The notes under the pieces are model-generated. The model was not told the origin of the DNA. It was given only the letters and a program-made list of their open reading frames with translations, and ran no database searches. The position numbers and the translations under genes are program-made. A stretch of DNA of 64,000 nt, taken from positions 1,488,001 to 1,552,000 of the forward strand of contig NZ_JBEPOO010000001.1 in the NCBI RefSeq assembly GCF_040546815.1, given 5' to 3'. This document shows, piece after piece, positions 29,212 through 40,085 of the stretch (the first letter of the stretch is position 1; every line of letters starts with the position of its first letter). Origin of the DNA: Devosia sp. 2618 (GTDB lineage: Bacteria > Pseudomonadota > Alphaproteobacteria > Rhizobiales > Devosiaceae).

Positions 29212-29718
29212 TCAGCTCTTGTCGCTGGTCAGGACCTGCAACACGAGATCGAGCGCCGCGTTGACGCTGGCTTTGCGGACTTCTTCGCGGCCGAGATCGC
29301 CGAACTTGTGTTCGATGACGACGGTGGCCAGCTCGGTCGAGACCGCCACATAGACCAGACCCACGGGCTTTTTCTCGCTGCCACCGTCAGGACCGGCAAT
29401 GCCGGTGACGGCGACGGCAAAGTCGGCGCGGGCCGTGTTGCGGGCGCCGTCTGCCATGGCGCGGGCAACCTGATTGGAGACCGCACCATAATCGCGGATC
29501 AGGCGGGCCTGCACATGGATCATGCGGGACTTGGCCGAGTTGGCGTAGGTGACATAACCACCATAGACGGCCGCAGATGCGCCCGGCACGTCGGTCGGCG
29601 CCGAGGCGATCAGGCCGCCCGTGCAGCTTTCGGCGGTCACGATGGTCTGTTTCCGCTCGGTGAGGATGTCGATGATCTGTTTGGCTGGATCAGGGGCCGT
29701 GACAGTTTTTGGTGCCAT
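29212..29718 (-). CDS. CinA-family protein (PncC-type nicotinamide-nucleotide amidohydrolase)
   Basis: A 168-residue protein that is the stand-alone C-terminal domain of CinA. It carries T-A-E-S-C-T-G-G near the N-terminus, V-T-Y-A-N-S-A-K and A-V-T-G-I-A-G-P-D-G-G-S. In relatives this domain deamidates nicotinamide mononucleotide in NAD salvage. The N-terminal CinA (MoaB-like) domain is absent, as in E. coli PncC. Its ATG overlaps the ispDF stop by one base (TAATG), so it is coupled to ispDF. Confidence 0.92.
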   Translation of the reverse strand: MAPKTVTAPDPAKQIIDILTERKQTIVTAESCTGGLIASAPTDVPGASAAVYGGYVTYANSAKSRMIHVQARLIRDYGAVSNQVARAMADGARNTARADFAVAVTGIAGPDGGSEKKPVGLVYVAVSTELATVVIEHKFGDLGREEVRKASVNAALDLVLQVLTSDKS

Positions 29719-30905
29719 TAATCGACCCTCGGAATTTCGATGCTCGCGCTCGCCATTGCCACGATGCCTTCCTCCCGCCCGATGAACCCGAGCTTCTCAT
29801 TTGTCGTTGCCTTGATCGCGATCCGATTGGTCGCGACGCCCAACGCGCCTCCGATGGCTTCACGCATCGCCGGCACGTGTTCAGCGATCCTCGGCGCTTC
29901 GCAAACAATTGTCACGTCCAGATTTACTATTCGGCCGCCGATCTTTGAGACGAGTTCGCCGGCATGCTTGAGAAATACTGTAGAGGCGACGCCGCGCCAC
30001 TGCATATCGGTCGGCGGGAAGTGTGTTCCGATGTCGCCTTCACCGATTGCACCAAGAATAGCGTCGGTCAGCGCATGCAGCGCAACGTCGGCATCGGAGT
30101 GCCCCTTGAGGCGGGCATGGTGCGGAATCCGCACGCCAGCCAGCCAGACGGCATCGCCGGGCTCAAGCGGGTGCACGTCGTAACCGGTGCCAATGCGCGT
30201 TTCCATCAAGACGTCTCCCTGCAGAATTCGCTCCGCGCGCGCAAAATCCTCGGGATGAGTGATCTTGAAGTTGTAGGGGTCACCCATGACCGTCATGACC
30301 TTGAGGCCCGCCCATTCGGCGATCTCGGCGTCATCGGTGAAGTCGCGCCGGATATTGGCGGCGCGCATATGGGCTGAGAAAATCCGCTGGAAGCGGAAGC
30401 CCTGGGGTGTCTGTGCGGCGACAAGCTGGCTGCGATCCTCAGTCTCGACGATTTGTCCGTCGCGGAAGCGCTTGATCGTGTCGGTCAGGGGCAGAGCGGG
30501 AATCGCGCCGTCACTTTGCGCCAGCGTCGCCACCACATCGCCGATAAGGTTTGGCCGGGAGAACGGGCGGGCCGCATCCTGAATCAGCACGAGGTCGGGC
30601 TGGCGGGGGGCGAGTGCCTTGAGGCCTTCCAGCACCGATGCCTGTCGCGAGGCACCGCCGACCACGGGCGGCAGGATGCGCTCATCTGTCAGGTTGAGCG
30701 CAGCAAAGCGGTCGGCATGATCTGCATGGATCACCGGCAGAACCAGATCGACATAGGGGAGGTCCAAGAAAGACGAGATGGTCCGCACGGTCACCGGAAC
30801 GCCGCCGATGGGCCGATACTGTTTGGGATCTGGGGAGCCATCGGCGCTGGCGCGCTCACCTTTACCGGCGGCGACGACGATGACAGCAATTGACTTTTTA
30901 GACAT
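29718..30905 (-). CDS. ispDF: bifunctional IspD-IspF (MEP pathway)
   Basis: A 395-residue fusion. The N-terminal IspD part (about 1-225) has V-V-A-A-G-K-G-E-R and the D-A-A-R-P nucleotide-binding motif and makes CDP-methylerythritol. The C-terminal IspF part has G-T-G-Y-D-V-H (zinc Asp and His) and G-H-S-D-A-D-V, and makes the cyclic diphosphate. IspDF fusions are common in alphaproteobacteria. ATG 30905 is preferred; upstream frame (to 30977) has no similarity. It feeds isoprenoid synthesis and thereby quinones. Confidence 0.95.
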   Translation of the reverse strand: MSKKSIAVIVVAAGKGERASADGSPDPKQYRPIGGVPVTVRTISSFLDLPYVDLVLPVIHADHADRFAALNLTDERILPPVVGGASRQASVLEGLKALAPRQPDLVLIQDAARPFSRPNLIGDVVATLAQSDGAIPALPLTDTIKRFRDGQIVETEDRSQLVAAQTPQGFRFQRIFSAHMRAANIRRDFTDDAEIAEWAGLKVMTVMGDPYNFKITHPEDFARAERILQGDVLMETRIGTGYDVHPLEPGDAVWLAGVRIPHHARLKGHSDADVALHALTDAILGAIGEGDIGTHFPPTDMQWRGVASTVFLKHAGELVSKIGGRIVNLDVTIVCEAPRIAEHVPAMREAIGGALGVATNRIAIKATTNEKLGFIGREEGIVAMASASIEIPRVD

Positions 30906-31034
30906 GGAGATCAGGGGCACTCGATACTTGAAACCGTCATATCTCCGTGGTCTAGCCCCGGTGCGGTCATGCGGCAAGTGCAGGTCTGCCCAACAGTGGT
31001 TTAGGCCAGATAAGCAGTTGCGCCAGCGGTGCTT

Positions 31035-31062
31035 TTGACTATTGTGCGGGCAGATTTATCAA
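31035..31062 (+). promoter_or_regulatory. candidate promoter of dusB-ntrBC
   Basis: TTGACT (31035-31040) and TATCAA (31057-31062) with a 16-bp spacer lie 15 bp before the dusB GTG. This is the only spacer between divergent ispDF and dusB. Position and consensus only. Confidence 0.4.
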
Positions 31063-31076
31063 ACTGACCATTTCTG

Positions 31077-32087
31077 GTGCAATTCGTGTCCGACCCTGCC
31101 TGCAAGTTGAGCATCGGTAGCCATTTGGTCCAGAATAACGCCTTTCTGGCGCCGATGGCTGGCATTACCGACCGCCCATTCCGCAAGCTGGCGGAGCGTT
31201 TTGGCGCCGGTATGGTGGTGTCCGAGATGATTGCCAGCAATGCATTGGCGGTCGGCAATCAGGATATGGCCCGCAAATTGGGCAGGCCGGGCTTTTTGCC
31301 GCATATGGTGCAACTGGCCGGCTGCGAAGCCGAATGGATGACTCGCGGCGCCAAGATTGCCCATGATGCGGGCGCCGATATCATCGACATCAATTTCGGC
31401 TGCCCGGCCAAGCGCGTCACCAATGGCTATTCGGGCTCCGCGCTGATGCGCGTGCCTGACCTTGCCATGTCGCTGGTCGATGCCGTGGTCAGTGCTACGC
31501 CGCTGCCGGTCACCGTCAAGATGCGGCTCGGCTGGGACGATGACAGCCTCAATGCCGCCGACATGGCGCGCCGCGCAGTCGATGCCGGTGTGAAGATGAT
31601 TACTGTACACGGCCGCACCCGCCAGCAGTTCTACAAGGGTACCGCGCGCTGGGAACTGGTGCGGGCGGTCGTTGAGGCCGTGGATGTGCCCGTAGTGGTC
31701 AATGGCGACATCATCGACCTGGCGACAGCCCGCAAGGCGTTGGCGCAGTCCGGCGCCGCTGCGGTCATGCTCGGCCGTGGTGCGCATGGCCAACCTTGGG
31801 TGGTCGGACAGATCGGGGCAGGGCTGGATGGTGAGCAAGGACCCACTGCGCCGACCGGCGACGCGCTGGTTGCCCTGATCAGCGAGCACTACGAAGACAT
31901 GCTGATCGAGTATGGCGTTGCCGTTGGCCTGCGGGCCGCGCGCAAGCATCTCGACTGGTACATGGAAGCGGCGGGCGTGGCGCTCGATAAGCCCACGCGC
32001 AATGGCTTCCTCAACAACGACACTCCTGCCGACGTCCTTCGCCAGATCGCCGTGCACTTTTCCAGCGAACAAAGGACCGCCGCATGA
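31077..32087 (+). CDS. dusB: tRNA-dihydrouridine synthase B (NifR3-type)
   Basis: A 336-residue FMN enzyme reducing uridine in the tRNA D-loop. It starts near L-A-P-M-A-G-I-T-D-R-P-F-R, has the catalytic cysteine C109 in N-F-G-C-P-A-K-R-V, and the FMN phosphate-binding region V-N-G-D-I and M-L-G-R-G-A. GTG 31077 is used; GTG 31086 is an alternative. In Rhizobiales this gene (nifR3) heads the ntrBC operon, as here: the stop overlaps the ntrB ATG (ATGA). Confidence 0.95.
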   Translation: MQFVSDPACKLSIGSHLVQNNAFLAPMAGITDRPFRKLAERFGAGMVVSEMIASNALAVGNQDMARKLGRPGFLPHMVQLAGCEAEWMTRGAKIAHDAGADIIDINFGCPAKRVTNGYSGSALMRVPDLAMSLVDAVVSATPLPVTVKMRLGWDDDSLNAADMARRAVDAGVKMITVHGRTRQQFYKGTARWELVRAVVEAVDVPVVVNGDIIDLATARKALAQSGAAAVMLGRGAHGQPWVVGQIGAGLDGEQGPTAPTGDALVALISEHYEDMLIEYGVAVGLRAARKHLDWYMEAAGVALDKPTRNGFLNNDTPADVLRQIAVHFSSEQRTAA

Positions 32088-33216
32088 GCGCGAAAGCGTC
32101 TGCCGCCGCCATCGACCAAGTGCCGGCCACAGCCGTGCTGCAGGCCCTGCCGCAGCCGATCCTGATCTGTGGCGACAACCGCCAGATCATCTTCGTAAAC
32201 TACGCCGCCGAGGCTTTCTTTGGTGCTTCGCTGAGCGTGTTGACCCGGCAGCGTCTTGATGACCTGATTGCCTTCGGCTCGCCCATTATCGGCCTGGTTG
32301 AAACCGTGGCGATCCGCAAGGCGCCGATGACCGAATACCGCGTCCGGATCGGCTCGTCGCGCTTTGGCGATGAGCGTGTCGCCGACGTCTTCGCCAGCCC
32401 GCTTTCCGATAGCGACGATCGTGTGGCCCTGTTGATCCAGGAACGCACCATGGCCGACAAGATCGATCGGCAGATGGTGTCGCGCGGCGCAGCGCGCTCG
32501 GTGACGGGCCTCGCCTCGATGCTGGCCCATGAGATCAAGAACCCGCTATCTGGCATCCGTGGGGCGGCTCAGCTGCTGGAACAGACGGTCAGCAGCGACG
32601 AAATCCCGCTGGCCCGGTTGATCCGCGAAGAAACCGACCGCATCGTCCATCTGATCGACCGGGTGGAAGTGTTCGGCGACGAGCGTCCGCTGGAGCGTGA
32701 GCCGATCAACATTCACGTCGTGCTGGACCGCGTAAAGCTGTTGGCGCGCAACGGTGTAGCGCGCGGCATTGGCTTCTCGGAAGAATACGATCCGTCGCTG
32801 CCGCCGGTCTTTGGCAACCGTGACCAACTCATTCAGGTGTTCCTAAATTTGGTGAAGAACGCCTCGGAAGCCCTTGAACGCACACAGAAACCCGAGATCA
32901 AGCTATACACCGCCTTCCGCCCCGGCATCCGCATCAGCGTAATGGGTGTGTCCGAGCGCATCTCGCTGCCGCTCGAGATTGTCATTGAGGATAATGGCCC
33001 CGGCGTTCCGCCCGATATCCTGCCATTCCTGTTCGATCCGTTCGTCACCACCAAGACCAATGGCTCGGGCCTTGGCCTGGCGCTGGTGGCCAAGATCGTG
33101 GGCGACCATGGCGGCGTTATCGACTGCGATAGCCGTCCCGGCCGCACCCGTTTCAGAATTCTCCTCCCCGTCGCGAGTGGGGCCTTCCAAGCACCTATTG
33201 AAGAGGAAATGGCACA

Positions 33217-33220
<4 letters not shown>
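32084..33220 (+). CDS. ntrB: nitrogen-regulation sensor kinase NtrB
   Basis: A 378-residue soluble histidine kinase: PAS domain (about 13-115), HisKA with phosphoacceptor H149 in [11 protein letters not shown], then HATPase_c with E-D-N-G-P-G-V-P and [10 protein letters not shown]. Membrane segments are absent, as expected for NtrB/GlnL, which is controlled by PII proteins. It should phosphorylate NtrC when nitrogen is low. ATGA overlaps on both sides (dusB and ntrC). Confidence 0.95.
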
Positions 33221-34658
<1,438 letters not shown>

Positions 34659-34662
<4 letters not shown>

Positions 34663-35561
34663 GGCGCGTCGATGATTTCCCGCCGGTTCCGATGCTCGCT
34701 CAAGGCGAGCGTCAGGCCGGCGGCGACGACGAGGAACGCACCGATATAGACGGTGGTGACCGGCATCTCACCCCAGAACAGATAGCCGAACACAAAGCTC
34801 CAGATCAGCGCGCCATATTCGACGGTGCCCAAAACGCTGGCGGGCACTGAGCGCGCCGCTTCGACCAGCATGAATTGGGCGATACCGCCCACGAGACCTG
34901 CCGCGACGCAGAGCACGACTTCCCGAACGCCCATGCCCTGCCAGAATGGCAGTGCGAAACCGCCCATCACCACGACGTGGATCAGGTTTTGCGCAAAGAC
35001 CTGCACGATGGTGCGGTCGCTCTTGGAAATGGTGCGCATCAGGATCATCGAGATGGCCCAGAACAGGGCGGCGCTCAGGACCATGATCACCGGCCAGCCA
35101 ATGGTGAACCCGGTGGGATTTGCCGCCACGACAATGCCGAAAAAGCCGATGGCCGCGCCGCCGATGCGCGCGAGGGTCAGCTGCTCCTTGAGGAAGATGA
35201 CGGCCAGCACCGTCGTCATCACCGGCGCCACGTAGTAGAGCGTCGTCATTTCGGCCAACTGCAGCTCGCGGCCGGAGCTGTAATACATCACCCAGGCGGC
35301 CAGCGTCATGAGCCCGCGCCCAAGGATCAGCGTCCGGTTTTTCGATCGCCACAGATCGACGATAATGCCGGTGCGGCCGATGGCGAGGCAGAGCACGATG
35401 ACGACCACGCCGCGCACGAACAGAATCTGTGGTGCGGGCAGGGCCATGATCACGCCCTTGATCATGGCGTCATGGGCGGAGAACAGGGAATAGGCACCGA
35501 TGCCGAGAACCATACCTGTGAGGCTGGCGGATTCGACGCGGGCGGAAGCGGGGGATGACAC
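34659..35561 (-). CDS. EamA/DMT-superfamily exporter
   Basis: A 300-residue protein with ten predicted helices in two EamA repeats; [12 protein letters not shown] and [11 protein letters not shown] are typical of a subgroup of DMT permeases. Substrate unknown. GTG 35561 is used; an ATG 16 codons in, just before the first helix, is an alternative. It is inserted on the opposite strand between ntrBC and ntrYX, which are often adjacent in relatives. Confidence 0.88.
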
Positions 35562-35670
35562 GGAGGACTCGGAAAATGAGGGTGTAAATGCTGGTGTGCC
35601 CGGAGCCGAGAGGGTTGTCTAGTGGGGGAATTTTAGGAGGTTGTGAGGCGAGTGCGCGCTGCACATCTGG

Positions 35671-35833
35671 GCCCTGCGAGCATAGCTCTTCGGGCGTCCG
35701 GGTCTAAAAATGCTCCACCGGAGCATTTTTGCGGCGCAGCCGCCTCGCTGCCCTGCGAGCATAGCTCTTCGTGCCTGATCGCCTGAAAACGCGCCACTGG
35801 CGCGTTTGCCCGCCGCAGGCGGCAGCGATCAGT
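35671..35833. repeat. two tandem structured repeat units
   Basis: A 22-nt block beginning GCCCTGCGAGCATAGCTC occurs at 35671-35692 and again at 35750-35771. Each copy is followed after about 14-16 nt by a hairpin with a near-identical loop (ACC/ACT) but a different stem (AAAAATGCTCC, 35705-35715, versus AAACGCGCC in the second unit), and then by a GC-rich palindrome. The element sits in the 332-bp gene-free spacer 35562-35893 before ntrY, which otherwise holds only the probable ntrY promoter region. Confidence 0.8.
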
Positions 35834-35893
35834 GTCACATTTTGGCAACAATTATCTTGAAGGGTCCGCCAAATTGCGTCAGACTCCGCAGAC

Positions 35894-38260
35894 GTGGCGG
35901 AAATGGAGTGCCTCCCGGCATTAATGACTGAGTTAACTGCGGCCAACGAAGAGACCCCACGGGGCATGACAGGTGATGCGGCCAAGCCAGCCAAATCGCT
36001 GTTTTCGGCTGTCCATGTTAATCGTCCGCTGCGCGTTCTTGGCTTCATCGTCGTCTTCGCGTCGGTTCTGATGTCGTCACTCTCGTTCCTGATCCTGTCG
36101 GGCACGACCAATATCGAGCCATCCACCACCGTCTGGACCGTGATCTGGATCGTCACCGGCGTTCTGGTGTTGCTGGTGATCGCACTGGTCGTCACCGAGG
36201 CCGTGCTGCTGATTCAAGCGCGTGTGCAACGGCAGGCTGGCTCGGGCATGCAGATCCGCATGGTGACGATGTTCGCGCTGGTCGCCGCCATTCCGGCCGC
36301 GCTGGTTGCCGTTGTGGCCTCGTTCTCGCTCAATCAGGGGCTTGACCAATGGTTCTCCGAGCGGACGCGCGCCATGGTGGAAAGCTCACGTCTCGTGGCG
36401 CGCTCCTATATGCTCGAACACGCGCAGGTGCTGCGCGACGATGTCATCTGGGTGGCATCCGAGCTGGAGCAGGCGCGTACAACCTATGATGAGGATAGCG
36501 AACGCTTCCAGCGCATCCTGACGGCCCTGGCTGTGACTCGCTCTTTGCCGTTCACCTCGCTGGTCACGGCCGATGGCCACACCATTCTGCGCGCCCAGAT
36601 CGCGGTGCAGGGCGCCTATCCGCAGCTGCCACCGGGCATCACCGACGGACTGGTCGAAGGCATCCCTGCCGCGATTGCGCCCGGTCGCATCAACCTTGTC
36701 GGCTCGGTTATCAAGCTGCGCGGCTACGAGAATACATATCTGTTCGTCGCCCGACCGGTTGAGGCCGAGGTGCTCGAATATATGCAGCTGACCGACGAGA
36801 ACGTCACCGAGTATCGACAGTATGCGTCGAACCGGCTGGTGTTCCAGATCACCTTCACCATCATGTATGTCGGCCTCGCCGTGGTGCTGCTGCTGGCCGC
36901 TTTGTGGATCGGAATTGCGCTCGCCAACCGGTTCGTCGATCCGATCCGAAACCTGATGATTGCCTCGAACCGCGTCAGCGGCGGCGATCTGGATGTGCGC
37001 GTGCCAGTGCAGGAGGGCAGGGGCGATCTGCGCGACCTGTCCAACGTGTTCAACCGCATGACGCAGGAACTGAAGACGCAGCGCGAAGCGCTGATTACAG
37101 CCAGCGAGATGAACGAAAAGCGCCGCCAGTTCACCGAAGCTGTGGTGGAAGGCGTGTCGGCCGGCATTATCGGGCTGGACCCGTTCGGCGCCGTCACGCT
37201 GGTCAATGCGCGGGCCTGTGAAATGCTGGATCGCGATGAAATCGACCTGATGGGCGAGCGCATGGAAAAGGTCATGCCGCTGCTCGAGCCGACGCTGGAG
37301 CGTGCGCGCTCGGCAAGGCGCGGCCAGGTCCGCGACCAGATCCAGCTCGGCAACGAAACAGACCGCCGCACCTATCAGGTGCAGGTGACGCGTGAGGGTT
37401 CGATCACGGAATCCAAGGGCTACGTGCTGACATTTGACGATATTACCGATCTGGAATCAGCGCAGCGCACCAGCGCCTGGGCCGACGTTGCCCGTCGCAT
37501 TGCGCATGAAATCAAAAACCCGCTGACGCCGATCCAGCTGTCGGCCGAGCGCCTGCGCCGCCGCTATGGCGCAAAGCTCGAAGATGACCGTGAAGTCTTC
37601 GACAAATGCATCAACACCATCGTGCGTCAGGTGGGCGATATCGGCCGCATGGTCGACGAATTCTCGGCTTTTGCCCGCATGCCCGAAGCCGCACCAGAAA
37701 TGGCCGACCTGTCTGATACTGTGCGTCAGGCAGTGTTCCTTGAAAGCGTGCGCCTGCCTGAAATCACCATCGAGACGACGCTGCCTGATGATGCAATCTA
37801 TGCCTGGTTCGACAATCGACTGATCGCCCAGTCCCTGACCAACCTGATCAAGAACGCGGTGGAAGCGTTTGAATCGGTCGAAAAGACCGACGACCTTTAC
37901 CCCTTCATCAAGGTCGAGGCACAGATCGAGGGCAGCCATGCACGCGTGTCCATTTCGGATAATGGCAAGGGCTGGCCCAAGGACAACCGCCAGCGCCTGC
38001 TGGAGCCCTATATGACGACGCGCGAGAAGGGCACCGGCCTTGGCCTTGCCATCGTCGCCAAGATCATCGAGCAGCATGGCGGCATCGTCGAGCTGATCGA
38101 CGCGGAGCCCGACGCCAATGGTCGCGTCGGCGCCTGCGTCACCTTCACACTCCCACTGCAATCCCCCACGACGTCCGCAGCGGCGGAAGGCGCCCCACAA
38201 ATCGAGCCTACACCCGCCCAACAGGAGGAACCGCTCTACGGAGCGGTCGTTCATAAGTAA
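35894..38260 (+). CDS. ntrY: nitrogen-regulation sensor kinase NtrY
   Basis: A 788-residue membrane histidine kinase. There are three N-terminal TM helices (about 35-140), a periplasmic/extracytoplasmic sensor region, a further TM (about 310-335), HAMP, PAS (about 415-520), HisKA with H538 in [13 protein letters not shown], and HATPase_c (S-D-N-G-K-G-W, G-T-G-L-G-L-A-I). This is the standard NtrY layout. GTG 35894 is used; ATG 35924 is an equally good start. Its stop overlaps the ntrX start (TAATG). Confidence 0.95.
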   Translation: MAEMECLPALMTELTAANEETPRGMTGDAAKPAKSLFSAVHVNRPLRVLGFIVVFASVLMSSLSFLILSGTTNIEPSTTVWTVIWIVTGVLVLLVIALVVTEAVLLIQARVQRQAGSGMQIRMVTMFALVAAIPAALVAVVASFSLNQGLDQWFSERTRAMVESSRLVARSYMLEHAQVLRDDVIWVASELEQARTTYDEDSERFQRILTALAVTRSLPFTSLVTADGHTILRAQIAVQGAYPQLPPGITDGLVEGIPAAIAPGRINLVGSVIKLRGYENTYLFVARPVEAEVLEYMQLTDENVTEYRQYASNRLVFQITFTIMYVGLAVVLLLAALWIGIALANRFVDPIRNLMIASNRVSGGDLDVRVPVQEGRGDLRDLSNVFNRMTQELKTQREALITASEMNEKRRQFTEAVVEGVSAGIIGLDPFGAVTLVNARACEMLDRDEIDLMGERMEKVMPLLEPTLERARSARRGQVRDQIQLGNETDRRTYQVQVTREGSITESKGYVLTFDDITDLESAQRTSAWADVARRIAHEIKNPLTPIQLSAERLRRRYGAKLEDDREVFDKCINTIVRQVGDIGRMVDEFSAFARMPEAAPEMADLSDTVRQAVFLESVRLPEITIETTLPDDAIYAWFDNRLIAQSLTNLIKNAVEAFESVEKTDDLYPFIKVEAQIEGSHARVSISDNGKGWPKDNRQRLLEPYMTTREKGTGLGLAIVAKIIEQHGGIVELIDAEPDANGRVGACVTFTLPLQSPTTSAAAEGAPQIEPTPAQQEEPLYGAVVHK

Positions 38261-39642
38261 TGGCACTCGACATTCTCATCATCGACGACGAAGACGACAT
38301 TCGTGACCTGATCGCGGGCATCCTTGAGGACGAGGGGTTTGAAACCCGTCAGGCTCATGATGCGGATAGCGGCCTCAACGAAATCGCCCGCCGGCGTCCA
38401 AGTCTGGTGTTTCTCGACATCTGGATGCAGGGCTCGCGCCTTGACGGGCTGCAGCTGCTCGACGTGTTCCAGAGCCAGCACCCCGACATGCCGGTGGTGA
38501 TGATTTCGGGGCACGGCAATGTCGAAACCGCCGTCTCGGCTATCCGCCGCGGTGCGTACGACTATATCGAGAAGCCGTTCAAGATCGACCGGCTGTTGCA
38601 CATCACCCAACGGGCGATGGAAGCGACGCGCCTGCGCAGTGAAGTCGCCGAACTCAAGGAACGCTCGGCGTCCAAGAGCTCCGATATGGTCGGCACCTCG
38701 CCAAGCCTGCAGCAAGTGCGCGGTATCATCGAAAAGTCCGCGCCGACCAATTCGCGCATCTTTATCTCGGGTCCATCCGGGTCAGGGAAGGGGCTCGTGG
38801 CGCGCCTAGTGCACACGCGCAGCCCACGCGCCGACTCGCCCTTCGTCGAGATCAACGCGTCGCTCTATGCCCCTGATGAAGTGGCCGTGGTGCTGTTCGG
38901 CCGCGAGGCCCGCGAAAAGAGCGGCATCCTCAAAGTCGAAGTCGGTGCGCTCGAAAAAGCCCATGGCGGCACTCTCTATCTGTCCGAAGTGACGGCGCTA
39001 CCGGCTCAGGCTCAGGCAGCCTTGCTGCGCACACTGGTCGAGAACCGCTTCAACCGTGTTGGTGGAACGCAGGCGGTGCCGATTGACGTGCGCATCATAT
39101 CGTCCAGCTCGCAGAATGTTGCCGCGCAGATCGAGGCGGGCGAGTTCCGCTCTGACCTGTTCCATCGCCTGTCTATAGTGCCGCTGCCTCTGACGCCGCT
39201 CAAGGAGCGCCGCGAGGACGTGCCGCCGCTGGTCAATGTGTTCATCGAGCAGGTGTGCCGCATGCACAACCTGCAGCGCGTCACCATTGGCGACGACGCA
39301 CTGGCTGTGCTCCAGGCGCAGGAATGGCCCGGCAATGCCCGCCAGTTGCGCAATTCCATTGAGCGCCTCCTGATCCTGATGAAGGACCAGCAGCCCGAGG
39401 ACGGGGTGATCACTGCCGCCATGCTGCCATCCGATATTGGCGAAGTGCTGCCGACGGTTGGTGACACCGACGCATCGGCCCATCTGATGAGTCTGCCGCT
39501 TCGCGACGCCCGCGAAGTGTTCGAACGGCAGTATCTGCTGGCCCAGATCGAACGGTTCGGTGGCAATATCTCAAAAACGGCGGAATTCGTCGGCATGGAG
39601 CGCAGCGCATTGCACCGCAAGATCAAATCCCTAGGGCTTTGA
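38260..39642 (+). CDS. ntrX: NtrX response regulator with degenerate sigma54-activator domain
   Basis: A 460-residue protein: receiver (D53), central AAA+ domain with Walker A G-P-S-G-S-G-K (171-177), and Fis-type HTH at the C-terminus (I-S-K-T-A-E-F-V-G-M-E-R-S-A-L-H-R-K-I). The G-A-F-T-G-A loop is missing; the region reads F-G-R-E-A-R-E-K-S-G-I-L-K. Walker B is L-Y-L-S242-E243, with Ser replacing the usual Asp. Loss of the loop is known for alphaproteobacterial NtrX; such proteins probably act with sigma70 rather than opening sigma54 promoters. hfq lies 182 bp downstream. Confidence 0.94.
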   Translation: MALDILIIDDEDDIRDLIAGILEDEGFETRQAHDADSGLNEIARRRPSLVFLDIWMQGSRLDGLQLLDVFQSQHPDMPVVMISGHGNVETAVSAIRRGAYDYIEKPFKIDRLLHITQRAMEATRLRSEVAELKERSASKSSDMVGTSPSLQQVRGIIEKSAPTNSRIFISGPSGSGKGLVARLVHTRSPRADSPFVEINASLYAPDEVAVVLFGREAREKSGILKVEVGALEKAHGGTLYLSEVTALPAQAQAALLRTLVENRFNRVGGTQAVPIDVRIISSSSQNVAAQIEAGEFRSDLFHRLSIVPLPLTPLKERREDVPPLVNVFIEQVCRMHNLQRVTIGDDALAVLQAQEWPGNARQLRNSIERLLILMKDQQPEDGVITAAMLPSDIGEVLPTVGDTDASAHLMSLPLRDAREVFERQYLLAQIERFGGNISKTAEFVGMERSALHRKIKSLGL

Positions 39643-39824
39643 TCCCACCCGGAAAAATCTCACGTGCCATGCAAAGGGCGCGGTAGGCACGAAAAATCAT
39701 CTGTGCCATAGTGATGACTGCAAGTTGACTTCATGCCCATTCGGACTGTGCGGCAGTTCAACCGGCGAATAGAAGCAAATTGTAATGACAACAGCGACAA
39801 GAAATGCCGCGAAAAGAGGCCTGA

Positions 39825-40076
39825 ATGCCCAGCGAAAAGCAACAAAACCTACAAGATTCATTCCTCAACCACGTCCGTAAGCAGAAAGTACCGGTTACGA
39901 TATTTCTCGTGAACGGCGTCAAATTGCAGGGCGTCATCACCTGGTTCGATAATTTCTGCCTGCTGCTGCGCCGCGATGCTCAATCGCAGCTGGTTTATAA
40001 GCATGCTATTTCGACCATTATGCCCGGCGCCCCGATCCAGCTGTTCGATCCCGAACAGAACCAAGACAGCGACTGA
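39825..40076 (+). CDS. hfq: RNA chaperone Hfq
   Basis: An 83-residue Sm-like hexameric RNA chaperone pairing small RNAs with mRNAs. Sm1 is in [15 protein letters not shown] and Sm2 in Y-K-H-A-I-S-T-I, with the K-H-A-I motif intact; the N-terminal Q-N-L-Q-D-S-F-L-N is also typical. The C-terminal tail is short and acidic, as in alphaproteobacteria. It is transcribed with hflX, 9 bp downstream, and has a 182-bp leader after ntrX in which I see no clear promoter. Confidence 0.97.
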   Translation: MPSEKQQNLQDSFLNHVRKQKVPVTIFLVNGVKLQGVITWFDNFCLLLRRDAQSQLVYKHAISTIMPGAPIQLFDPEQNQDSD

Positions 40077-40085
40077 CGAGCTGCA

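Noticed and set aside
35633..35851. 72-codon minus-strand frame in the ntrY upstream spacer
   Set aside because: It is made entirely of the repeat units and their hairpins; translation is Arg/Ala/Cys-rich with no family. More likely a structural repeat than a gene.
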